In this document: positions 1 through 6,699 of the stretch, piece after piece
Layout of the letters: each line of letters starts with the position of its first letter
How positions within the stretch are numbered: position 1 is the stretch's first letter
Source of the DNA: Clostridiales bacterium
GTDB lineage: Bacteria; Bacillota; Clostridia; Lachnospirales; Lachnospiraceae
Assembly: GCA_019420425.1 (NCBI GenBank)
Contig: JAHZHG010000024.1
Location: forward strand, 1 to 15,853
DNA length: 15,853 nt
Direction of reading: 5' to 3'
Program-made: the position numbers and the translations under genes
The notes under the pieces: model-generated
What the model was told of the DNA's origin: nothing
The model's database searches: none
Seen by the model: the letters and a program-made list of their open reading frames with translations, nothing else

Positions 1-1726
1 TCTCCATCAGCTCCCCATGGCTGCCCGCCTCCTGGATCTTCCGCCCGTCGATGACGAAGATCCGGTCTGCCTGTTTGATGGTGGACAGACGGTGAGCTAC
101 GATGAAGGAGGTCCTCCCCTTAAGCAGTGCCGCAATTCCTTCCTGCACCAGCAGCTCCGTCTTTGTATCTATGCTCGAGGTAGCTTCATCCAAAATCAGG
201 ATTGCCGGGCGGGATACCAGGGTGCGTGCGAAGGCCAGCAGCTGCTTTTGCCCTACGGATAAGCCGGCTCCTCTCTCCTTTAATACGGTATCATAGCCCT
301 GCTCCATTTCCATGATAAATTCATGGGCGTGCACGGCCCTGGCCGCTTCGATAATTTCTTCATCGGTTGCATCCGGCTTTCCATAACGGATATTTTCTTT
401 TACTGTACCGGAGAACAGAAAATTTTCCTGGGTCATGATGCCCAGCTGGCTGCGCAGGCTCTCCAGCGTCACCTCCCGGATATCCTGTCCGTCCACCAGT
501 ACCTTTCCCCCGTTTATCTCAAAAAACCGGGCGATCAGATTGATGATGGTCGTCTTTCCCGCCCCCGTCGGGCCAACCAGGGCTATGCTCTCCCCCGGCT
601 TTACCCGGAAGCTGATATCTGAGAGAATGGGAATTCCATCCTCATAGGAGAAATCCACATGGGAAAATTCCACTTCGCCGCGGATGGGAGGCAGAACCGC
701 TGCCCCTTCCCTGTCCGTAATGTCCGCCGGCATATCAATAATCTCAAACACCCGCTCCGCACCGGCCAGGTTGGTCACCAGCTGGTTATAAAAATTACTC
801 AGGTTCAGCACCGGATGCCAGAACATGGAAATATGGGTACCAAAGGCAATCAATGTACCGATGCTGGATTCTCCGTCCAGAATCCGCCTCACTCCCACAT
901 AATACAGGAGCAGCGTACCCAGGCCCCAGCAGAAATCCACGATCGGCCCAAAGCCATCGGCAAACCGGCAGGCATCCACAAAGGCCTTCCGGTGCTCGGT
1001 CAGCAGCTGGCCGAAGGTGCTCCGGGTCTGACTCTCTGCACAGAAGCTCTGCACCACCCGCATACCTGACAGATCCTCATGGACAAAGGCATTTACGTTG
1101 GAGCCTTTTTTCCGGTAAATCTGCCACCGGCTGTGCGCTTTGCTCTGAACAATCCACACGCCGACGACCATCAGCGGAATGCTGGAGAGGGCCGCCAGGG
1201 CCAGGCGGGGATCCTTCACCACCATGATACAGACCACGGAAATAATCGTTAAAAATTCCGGGATCAGTGTAGTCACGCAATTGACCAGCACATCCTTCAG
1301 GGAATTGACATCCCCGATAATCCTGGCCAGAATTTTTCCCGTGGGCCTGCTGTTAAAAAACGAAAAGCCCAATGTCTGGATGTGGGTGTACAGTTCCTGA
1401 CGAATGGTCAGCAGAACCTGATTGGATATTTTGGCCATGATGTACATTCTGGCTTTAATCAGTACAACCAGCAGCACATTCAACGCAATGGCGGTAAGTC
1501 CCAGAATAGCCAGCCGTTTTGTATCCCCATTTGCAATGTGCACGTCAATCGCCCGCTCAATCAGCAGGGGATTAATCAGAATAATGGCAATGCTGACCCC
1601 CATCATGGCCAGCACAGCGGCGATCTGCAGCCGATAGGCCAGCAGATAGCGCAGCAGCCTCATCAGCGTAACCCGCTGGGCCACCTGCTCCAGCTTTTCG
1701 TCCTCGCGGACTGCATTTACTGACAT
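1..1726 (-). CDS. Heterodimeric ABC exporter subunit with canonical catalytic Glu (BmrD/LmrD-like), 3' end cut by window
   Basis: Half-size ABC exporter: an N-terminal six-helix membrane domain (about residues 25-330) fused to a C-terminal ATPase. Visible motifs are Walker A GPTGAGKTT (about 385-393), signature LSVGQ (489-493), Walker B ILILDEATS with catalytic Glu about 514, and the H-loop IVAHRLST. The signature deviates from LSGGQ at its third position. Such a deviation, matched with a degenerate Walker B in the partner, is known from heterodimeric exporters such as BmrCD, LmrCD and TM287/288. The ATG at 1726 overlaps the end of the upstream ABC gene by 10 nt and is preceded by a GGGAGGG-type ribosome binding site, so the two are translationally coupled. 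About 575 codons are visible and the reading frame is still open at position 1, so only a short C-terminal tail should be missing. The role is probably export of drugs or other hydrophobic compounds; the substrate cannot be read from the sequence. Confidence 0.93.
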   Translation of the reverse strand, partial: MSVNAVREDEKLEQVAQRVTLMRLLRYLLAYRLQIAAVLAMMGVSIAIILINPLLIERAIDVHIANGDTKRLAILGLTAIALNVLLVVLIKARMYIMAKISNQVLLTIRQELYTHIQTLGFSFFNSRPTGKILARIIGDVNSLKDVLVNCVTTLIPEFLTIISVVCIMVVKDPRLALAALSSIPLMVVGVWIVQSKAHSRWQIYRKKGSNVNAFVHEDLSGMRVVQSFCAESQTRSTFGQLLTEHRKAFVDACRFADGFGPIVDFCWGLGTLLLYYVGVRRILDGESSIGTLIAFGTHISMFWHPVLNLSNFYNQLVTNLAGAERVFEIIDMPADITDREGAAVLPPIRGEVEFSHVDFSYEDGIPILSDISFRVKPGESIALVGPTGAGKTTIINLIARFFEINGGKVLVDGQDIREVTLESLRSQLGIMTQENFLFSGTVKENIRYGKPDATDEEIIEAARAVHAHEFIMEMEQGYDTVLKERGAGLSVGQKQLLAFARTLVSRPAILILDEATSSIDTKTELLVQEGIAALLKGRTSFIVAHRLSTIKQADRIFVIDGRKIQEAGSHGELME

Positions 1727-3456
1727 GCCGCTTCCCTCCCTTCCTCTGCCCCGTATTGGGACAGGTATGTGTCATAATAGTAACCCTTTTTCTGCATCAG
1801 CTCACGATGGGTTCCCCGCTCGATCACCTGTCCGTTCTCCAGAACGATAATCTCGTCCGCGCCGCACACAGCGGAAATCCGGTGGGCAATGATGATCCGT
1901 GTCTGTCCCTTCTGCTCCGCCAGGATATGCTGGATCTGACGCTCAGTCTCCATATCCAATGCCGAGGTGGAGTCATCCATCACCAGCAGTCCGGCTCCCC
2001 GCACAAAGGCGCGCGCCATGCTGATCCGCTGCTTTTGCCCGCCGGACAGGCCAATCCCCCGTTCGCCGATCAGGGTATCCAGGCCATCCCTGAACTCCCG
2101 TACAAACTCTGCCGCACAGGCCATCTCCAGAGCAGTCCAGATTTCTTCGTCTGTGGGCTGCACCCTGCATCCCATGCTGACGTTCGCCCGCACGGTATCG
2201 GAAAACAGAAATACATCCTGCAGTACAGGGGCCGTAAACCGGCGCAGCTCCTCCAGCGGAAGGCTCCGGATATCGATCCCGCCTATGCGGATCACGCCGT
2301 CCGTCACGTCAAAGAGACGCATCAGCAGCTGGAGCAGCGAGGTTTTTCCTGAGCCCGTGGCTCCCATGATGCCCAGCGTCCTGCCCGGCTCCAGCGTGAA
2401 GGACACATCCTTCAGTATGGGTTTTCCCTCCACCTCCCAGGTCACATGGTCAAACTCCAGGGCAGAGCGTTCCGGATGCTCCAGATGTACGGGGGACTCC
2501 GGCTCCCGGATTTTGGACTCCTGCGCGTAGATTTTCTGAATCTTCCGATTAGAAGCCACGCCGGATGCCAGATCATTCAGCAGCCAGCCCAGCATCTCCA
2601 TCGGCCACACAATGTTCGTACAGTATTCCGAGAAAGCCCCCAGCGTACCCAGCGTGATTTTGCCCTGGATCACAAGAAAGCCGCCGTAAATTACGGCAAG
2701 GATCGGAAGCAGGCGGCTCACCAGCTGAAAAAGCGGCTGATACCGCATTAATATTCTGGACTGCCTCATATTCAGCTCATAGTAGCGCTGGTTGTGGGAA
2801 AGAAATTTGCGGATTTCAAACGGTTCCCGGGCAAAAGCCTTTACCGTATGCACTCCGGCCAGGTTTTCCTGGGCCACGGTGTTGAGGGCCGCATTTTCCT
2901 CACTGATCTCCTCGTATACCTTGCCCAGGCGGTTTTCCAGCAGGATTGCCGTAAATGCCACCAGCGGCATTGCAATTACCGGGATAATGAACAGCTCACG
3001 GCTCAGGCGGAACATGCAGAACAGAATAATGGAGGTGTGAATCGTTACCTCCAGCACCAGCATCCCCACAAATCCGCAGGCGTTCCACACTTTGTCTACA
3101 TCGTCTTTAACCCGGGACATCAGCTCTCCGGTGTTTGTCCGGTCGAAATAATCTACGGACAGCCCCTGGATATGGGTAAACAATGTATGCCGGATACCGT
3201 TTCCGATTTTAGAAGCGGTCATGTCAAAGATAAATTCTTTCAGATAGCCAAAGACCGCCCGGCCGGCGCCGATGATAAAAATCATCAGAAGAAGGGACGG
3301 CAGCAGCCCGGTCTGCCGCTTGCCCAGCACATCGTCGATCAGGCGGGCCGTCACCTGGGGCGACACCATATCCAGACCGACCTGGATAACCATGCATACC
3401 AGCGCAATGGCGTACATGTACCAGTACTTCCGTATGTAGGCGGAAACTTTAATCAT
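1717..3456 (-). CDS. Heterodimeric ABC exporter subunit with degenerate Walker B (BmrC/LmrC-like)
   Basis: Half-size ABC exporter of 579 residues. The membrane domain occupies about residues 10-310 and the ATPase about 330-570. Motifs are Walker A GATGSGKTS (365-373), a consensus LSGGQ (470-474), Walker B LLVMDDSTSALD and H-loop His at about 525. The residue after the Walker B Asp is Asp (about 495) rather than the catalytic Glu, which marks this as the subunit carrying the degenerate nucleotide-binding site. Its partner, overlapping by 10 nt, has Glu there but an altered signature, so the degenerate site would pair this Walker A/B with the partner's LSVGQ. I chose the ATG at 3456 because GAGGG lies 8 nt upstream; a GTG five codons earlier at 3471 is open but places that GAGGG inside the gene. 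Expression appears to depend on the leader described at 3571-3867. Function as a multidrug-type exporter is inferred from family and motifs. Confidence 0.93.
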   Translation of the reverse strand: MIKVSAYIRKYWYMYAIALVCMVIQVGLDMVSPQVTARLIDDVLGKRQTGLLPSLLLMIFIIGAGRAVFGYLKEFIFDMTASKIGNGIRHTLFTHIQGLSVDYFDRTNTGELMSRVKDDVDKVWNACGFVGMLVLEVTIHTSIILFCMFRLSRELFIIPVIAMPLVAFTAILLENRLGKVYEEISEENAALNTVAQENLAGVHTVKAFAREPFEIRKFLSHNQRYYELNMRQSRILMRYQPLFQLVSRLLPILAVIYGGFLVIQGKITLGTLGAFSEYCTNIVWPMEMLGWLLNDLASGVASNRKIQKIYAQESKIREPESPVHLEHPERSALEFDHVTWEVEGKPILKDVSFTLEPGRTLGIMGATGSGKTSLLQLLMRLFDVTDGVIRIGGIDIRSLPLEELRRFTAPVLQDVFLFSDTVRANVSMGCRVQPTDEEIWTALEMACAAEFVREFRDGLDTLIGERGIGLSGGQKQRISMARAFVRGAGLLVMDDSTSALDMETERQIQHILAEQKGQTRIIIAHRISAVCGADEIIVLENGQVIERGTHRELMQKKGYYYDTYLSQYGAEEGREAACQ

Positions 3457-3477
3457 TATATTATCCCTCACATTCGT

Positions 3478-3493
3478 TGAAAAAATTTTTTCA
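3478..3493. other. Perfect 16-bp A/T-core palindrome before the ABC exporter genes
   Basis: TGAAAAAATTTTTTCA is a perfect dyad ending 22 nt upstream of the exporter ATG at 3456 and just downstream of the second leader hairpin. It could be an operator, a weak RNA hairpin or a curved A-tract. Nothing in the window identifies a regulator for it. Confidence 0.35.
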
Positions 3494-3503
3494 TCATAAA
3501 ATA

Positions 3504-3533
3504 AAAACTGCCCGGCCGCAGCTGAGCAGTTTT
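3504..3533 (-). terminator. Second tandem intrinsic terminator in the exporter leader
   Basis: On the minus strand AAAACTGC and GCAGTTTT form a perfect 8-bp stem around a 14-nt GC-rich loop; the 3' arm runs into TTTTTATTTT. It lies 42 nt beyond the first terminator and about 48 nt before the exporter ATG. The A/T-rich lower stem would allow function in either orientation, but only the minus strand has a gene leading into it. Confidence 0.6.
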
Positions 3534-3570
3534 CAGAAAATACACAGGGGTATTTCCAAACTCTGGAGAT

Positions 3571-3601
3571 AAAAAAGCCGCGGCAGAAACTACCGCGGCT
3601 T
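3571..3601 (-). terminator. Strong intrinsic terminator after the 33-codon leader ORF
   Basis: On the minus strand AAGCCGCGG, a 9-nt loop and CCGCGGCTT form a perfect 9-bp GC-rich stem, followed directly by a run of six T. It begins 36 nt after the stop codon of the small peptide gene and lies upstream of the ABC exporter genes. In this position it can act as an attenuator rather than a plain end of transcript. Confidence 0.85.
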
Positions 3602-3637
3602 GCTATACAGTCGTCATCTCATGCAGACTGAGCTGAT

Positions 3638-3739
3638 TCATCCATCCGCACGTAAAATAACTCCGGTCACCGAGGTAATTCTATGGGTATTCTTTTTTGC
3701 ATTCGCATGGGTTCCGTTTAGTATCGTTCTGAATTTCAT
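3638..3739 (-). CDS. 33-residue peptide gene, probable attenuator leader peptide of the ABC exporter
   Basis: A 33-codon ORF with the best ribosome binding site in the window: AAAGGAGGT 6 nt before the ATG at 3739. The product starts MKFRTILNG, is basic and polar in the middle (AKKNTHRIT), and ends VILRADG. It has no signal peptide, membrane segment or double-glycine export leader. It is transcribed from a near-consensus promoter about 100 nt upstream, and its stop codon lies 36 nt before a strong terminator. Two ABC exporter genes follow in the same orientation without a visible promoter of their own. This matches the layout of leader peptides that control antibiotic-responsive exporters by ribosome stalling, such as BmrB ahead of bmrCD. 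I do not recognise the peptide sequence. A secreted or signalling peptide exported by the transporter is an alternative, but the lack of a leader motif argues against it. Confidence 0.6.
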   Translation of the reverse strand: MKFRTILNGTHANAKKNTHRITSVTGVILRADG

Positions 3740-3810
3740 ATCATTACCTCCTTTCTCTGTGACTTTGTCGTTTCTACAGGTGCATTGCTTTCCAGGCATC
3801 CCGGAATTTG

Positions 3811-3827
3811 GCCGCAGCAGGTGCGGC
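3811..3827 (-). other. Hairpin in the leader RNA
   Basis: GCCGCA and TGCGGC form a perfect 6-bp stem with a 5-nt loop, about 5-20 nt after the expected transcription start. Part of the 3' arm (GCTGCGGCC) is repeated in the loop of the second terminator at 3512-3525. Its GCGGC could also pair with GCCGC in the first terminator, so it is a weak candidate for an alternative pairing partner. Confidence 0.4.
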
Positions 3828-3838
3828 GCATTACCTAG

Positions 3839-3867
3839 AGTATAGTATGGTTTGCCAGAAATTGCAA
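3839..3867 (-). promoter_or_regulatory. Sigma-A promoter for the leader peptide and ABC exporter
   Basis: On the minus strand TTGCAA (3862-3867) is separated by exactly 17 nt from TATACT (3839-3844). Transcription should start near 3831-3835, giving a 5' leader of about 95 nt before the 33-codon ORF. This is the only convincing promoter found upstream of the two exporter genes. Confidence 0.75.
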
Positions 3868-3877
3868 GAGAAACTTT

Positions 3878-4930
3878 TTATTCTCCGTGATTGTTGTTTG
3901 TCCATATTCCCCGGATGGCCCCGGTATCCGGTAGAATCTCGGCGCGCAGGTCGTAGCGCTTGCTCCAGCAGCAGAACTGGGACTTTGGGCCCATGATCAT
4001 CTGGCTCAGCGTGGATGTGGGCACGGATTTCCATCCGTCGGACGGAGTGAGAAACAGCTGCAGACTGCCCTCGCTTTCTCCGGACTGCAGTTCATAGATG
4101 CCGGCAATCTCTCCCATCCGCTCACCGGGATAAATGCCGAAGGTGCCGCTGCCCTCCCTGAGGGCAAAGCCCGGGGTAAAATCTATCCGCACGTCCTCGC
4201 CGCCGGTTTTCAGCAGGATCTCCTCCAATCCGCCCTCCGCATTGAACCGGTAGGTGGCTGCTCCTGCCTCGTAGCAGAGGTTTTCGTCCGTCTCTACCTC
4301 AAACATCTGGTCATATCCCGTGTCAATAAACTCGATAATCTGGCAGTCCAGACTGTAACGAGTGTAGTACCGCAGCTGTCCGTCCATGGGCATGGGAAAT
4401 TTATCCAGCGGGATATCCTTTCCGCCGATTTTCAGGACGACCTCTGTCTTCGCCCTGCGGACAAACTGGAAGTCATACATGAAAAATACCGGAAGAAAGT
4501 TCGGATTCGCCGAGCCGACTCCGATGGGCGCCAGCAGATTCATCGGTGTGCTTTCTTTCCCGGTATTTTCCCGGATGCTCACCTCCACTGTCCTTCCTTC
4601 GATATCCGTAAAGGAAAAGGCCAGAAGCAGCTGCCCGCCGCAGCAGGAAAATTCCACCCCGGAAATGACCGTCTGTACATGTCTGTGCAGCCCATTTCCT
4701 GCCACGTTGAAGGTTTCATCCTCCAGGAAATACAGATTTTCGTCATCGTAGACATCCACATACTCGTCGTTCCGGTAGGCCAGCACCCGGTAGCCTTCTC
4801 CATAGGGCTGTCCCTCAATGTATTGCAGCTCCAGCCCGTGATAGATCTCATCCGGTTTTTTTTCAAAATTAATCAGCGCCAGCTGCCGGATCGGGCTGCA
4901 GGTTATCTTAAACGGTATACGTACATTCAT
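3878..4930 (-). CDS. Unrecognised 350-residue soluble protein, last gene of the ptsI operon
   Basis: I do not recognise this protein. It has 350 residues and no signal peptide or membrane segment. It is rich in alternating hydrophobic and charged stretches that suggest mostly beta structure, with an acidic patch EYVDVYDDENLYFLEDE around residues 56-72. A central segment, NLLAPIGVGSANPNFLPVFF, is the kind of Gly/Pro-rich stretch that may be conserved. The ATG at 4930 has GAGGAG 10 nt upstream and lies 17 nt after the stop of an ABC-2 permease gene, so the two are very probably co-transcribed. Its consistent placement behind an ABC ATPase/permease pair would suggest a transporter-related or cargo-related role, but that is only inference. 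No strong terminator follows; a weak GAGAA/TTCTC stem lies just beyond the stop, so some transcripts may run on into the exporter leader. Confidence 0.8.
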   Translation of the reverse strand: MNVRIPFKITCSPIRQLALINFEKKPDEIYHGLELQYIEGQPYGEGYRVLAYRNDEYVDVYDDENLYFLEDETFNVAGNGLHRHVQTVISGVEFSCCGGQLLLAFSFTDIEGRTVEVSIRENTGKESTPMNLLAPIGVGSANPNFLPVFFMYDFQFVRRAKTEVVLKIGGKDIPLDKFPMPMDGQLRYYTRYSLDCQIIEFIDTGYDQMFEVETDENLCYEAGAATYRFNAEGGLEEILLKTGGEDVRIDFTPGFALREGSGTFGIYPGERMGEIAGIYELQSGESEGSLQLFLTPSDGWKSVPTSTLSQMIMGPKSQFCCWSKRYDLRAEILPDTGAIRGIWTNNNHGE

Positions 4931-4947
4931 TTTTCATTTTCTCCTCT

Positions 4948-5742
4948 TTACAGCGGAAGGTCCTTCCGCTCAAAATACCAGCCGCCGATTCCATAGGTCA
5001 GACAGGTGATTCCCAGCAGGATCAGCAGCTCGCTGATACACAGCTCTCCGGCGGCCAGCCTTTGCCCAGGCAAAAGGCTGAACAGCGAGATATACCTCAG
5101 CCACCGCAAAGCCCCTCCCATATTTGCCAGCATATGGGCCAGGAAAAACAAAAGCGGCAGGCCTGCGCCCAGCAGATAGTATTTTTTAATGTCTAAAAAC
5201 AGGCAGGAAGCCAGTACAACGATTCCGCTGACCGCCCACTGCAGCGCAATCAGCTCCAGATTCAGCCACAGATATCTGGCCGCATCCAGCTGGCCCGGGA
5301 ACATGAACCCCGCGCAGATCAGGCCGATTCCATATCCGAGCAGGATCAGTACCGCAATACTGCCCAGAATCACCGTCATCTGCGTCCGGATAATCCTCCG
5401 CCGGCTGTTGGGTGTGGCCAGCAGGCAGGCAAAGGAGCCCCTGTCTATCGGGTTCATGATCAGTCTGGACGTCAGCACCAGGGAAAAAATCGCAGGCAGG
5501 ATCAGCAGCAGAAAGCCATACAGATAAAGCTGCATAAACTCCAGCAGCGTCCCGGCAGTACCGGTCATCCCCGCCGCTGCCATCAGCTGGGGCATCATCT
5601 TCTGGTAGCCGGCCAGCAGCTGGGCCATTCTGGGATCGTACATGTAGATAATCATCCCGGTATAGATACCGATGATGACCAGAAAAATCATCAGCGGCAG
5701 AATCACCGTCTTCAGGTCATGCTTCAGCAAAGGTAAGGACAT
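4948..5742 (-). CDS. ABC-2 type transporter permease
   Basis: Integral membrane protein of 264 residues with about six hydrophobic segments (roughly 13-33, 73-95, 124-148, 163-183, 188-207 and 236-256). The layout is that of ABC-2 family permeases, including a loop after helix 2 with NPIDRGSFACLLATPNSRRR, typical of sites that contact the ATPase. The stop codon of the upstream ATPase gene overlaps this ATG by one base (TGATG), which signals translational coupling and a dedicated ATPase-permease pair. GGAGGT lies 8 nt before the ATG; a GTG one codon earlier is also possible. The complex would export or act mechanically on an unknown substrate; drug, antibiotic-peptide or lipid substrates are all seen in this family. 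Confidence 0.88.
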   Translation of the reverse strand: MSLPLLKHDLKTVILPLMIFLVIIGIYTGMIIYMYDPRMAQLLAGYQKMMPQLMAAAGMTGTAGTLLEFMQLYLYGFLLLILPAIFSLVLTSRLIMNPIDRGSFACLLATPNSRRRIIRTQMTVILGSIAVLILLGYGIGLICAGFMFPGQLDAARYLWLNLELIALQWAVSGIVVLASCLFLDIKKYYLLGAGLPLLFFLAHMLANMGGALRWLRYISLFSLLPGQRLAAGELCISELLILLGITCLTYGIGGWYFERKDLPL

Positions 5743-6671
5743 CACTGATCACCTCCATAATAATGGAGGAACAGCTCCTCCAGCGTCTGCGTCTGCATCC
5801 GCATCCCCGCAACCGGATACCCGGAGAGCAGAGCCAGAAGCCCCGGGAAATCCTCCCGTACCTGAATGGTCACGCCGCTTCCCTCCTGCTCCAGCAGAGA
5901 AAAGCTTCGGGCCGCTCCCGTTCCCTCCTGATCCGAAATATACGTCACCTGCTCCCGCCAGAACCGCTCCGCCTCGGATGCGGAGGCAAACTCCACCATG
6001 TACCGCTTTCCCCGCCGGTGCCGCAGCTCGGCCATATCCTGGATATCCACAATCCGGCCGCGTCGGATGATCGCCGCCCTGCCGCAGGTCTTTTCGATCT
6101 CCTCCAGCATGTGGGAAGACATAAAAATCGTCGTGCCCCTGTTTTTCTCCTCCCGGATCAGTTCCACAAAACGATTCTGCATCAGTGGATCCAGCCCGCT
6201 GGTCGGCTCGTCCAGGATCAGCACGTCCGGCCTGCCCATAAAGGCATTAATGATTCCCAGCTTTTGTTTCATTCCCTTGGACATCCTGCGGACTTTTCCC
6301 ATCGTGTCCAGCTCAAAATACTCGATCAGCTCCTCCATCCGGGCTCTGTCCTTTATCCCCTTCATCTCAGCCATCAGGGTCAGAAAGCCCCGGCCGGTCA
6401 TTCCGTCCATCATTGCCAGCTCACCCGGCAGATAGCCCAGATTTTCCGCGATCCTGGCCGCATCCGTAAAGCAGTCCAGCCCCTTGATGGAAGCGCTGCC
6501 CTTGTCCGGCCGGATCAGACCCAGCAGCTGCCGGATCGTGGTCGTCTTTCCGGCGCCGTTCGGCCCCAGGAATCCAAATACTTCCCCCTTCTCCACCGTT
6601 AGATCCAGGTCAAATACTCCCCTTTTCTGCCCGTAATCCTTAGTCAGGCGGGAAATTTCAATTATCCCCAT
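5742..6671 (-). CDS. ABC transporter ATP-binding protein partnering the ABC-2 permease
   Basis: A 309-residue ATPase. Walker A is GPNGAGKTT (36-44), Walker B is LILDEPTSGLD (151-161) with the catalytic Glu present, and the switch His is in SSH (about 187). The signature is MSKGM (130-134) rather than LSGGQ; LSKGM-type signatures are common in ATPases of ABC-2 exporters such as BcrA/CcmA-like proteins. Residues about 220-309 form a C-terminal domain of the kind found in this subgroup. The ATG at 6671 has GAGGAG 8 nt upstream and lies 28 nt after the aldo/keto reductase gene. It hydrolyses ATP on the inner face of the membrane to drive the permease encoded next to it. Confidence 0.92.
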   Translation of the reverse strand: MGIIEISRLTKDYGQKRGVFDLDLTVEKGEVFGFLGPNGAGKTTTIRQLLGLIRPDKGSASIKGLDCFTDAARIAENLGYLPGELAMMDGMTGRGFLTLMAEMKGIKDRARMEELIEYFELDTMGKVRRMSKGMKQKLGIINAFMGRPDVLILDEPTSGLDPLMQNRFVELIREEKNRGTTIFMSSHMLEEIEKTCGRAAIIRRGRIVDIQDMAELRHRRGKRYMVEFASASEAERFWREQVTYISDQEGTGAARSFSLLEQEGSGVTIQVREDFPGLLALLSGYPVAGMRMQTQTLEELFLHYYGGDQ

Positions 6672-6699
6672 TATTTAATCTCCTCATCTGATAAACGCC

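Noticed and set aside
1756..2352. Plus-strand 198-codon open frame and neighbours over the ABC exporter genes
   Set aside because: Antisense shadows of Walker and signature regions of clearly coding minus-strand genes.
3600..3845. Plus-strand 81-codon open frame across the exporter leader
   Set aside because: No ribosome binding site or plus-strand promoter; it begins inside the terminator and is antisense to the 33-codon ORF, which has both signals.
3878..4930. Idea that the 350-residue protein is a substrate-binding lipoprotein of the ABC transporter
   Set aside because: No signal peptide or lipobox at its N-terminus (MNVRIPFKITCSPIRQ), and ABC-2 exporters do not normally use binding proteins.
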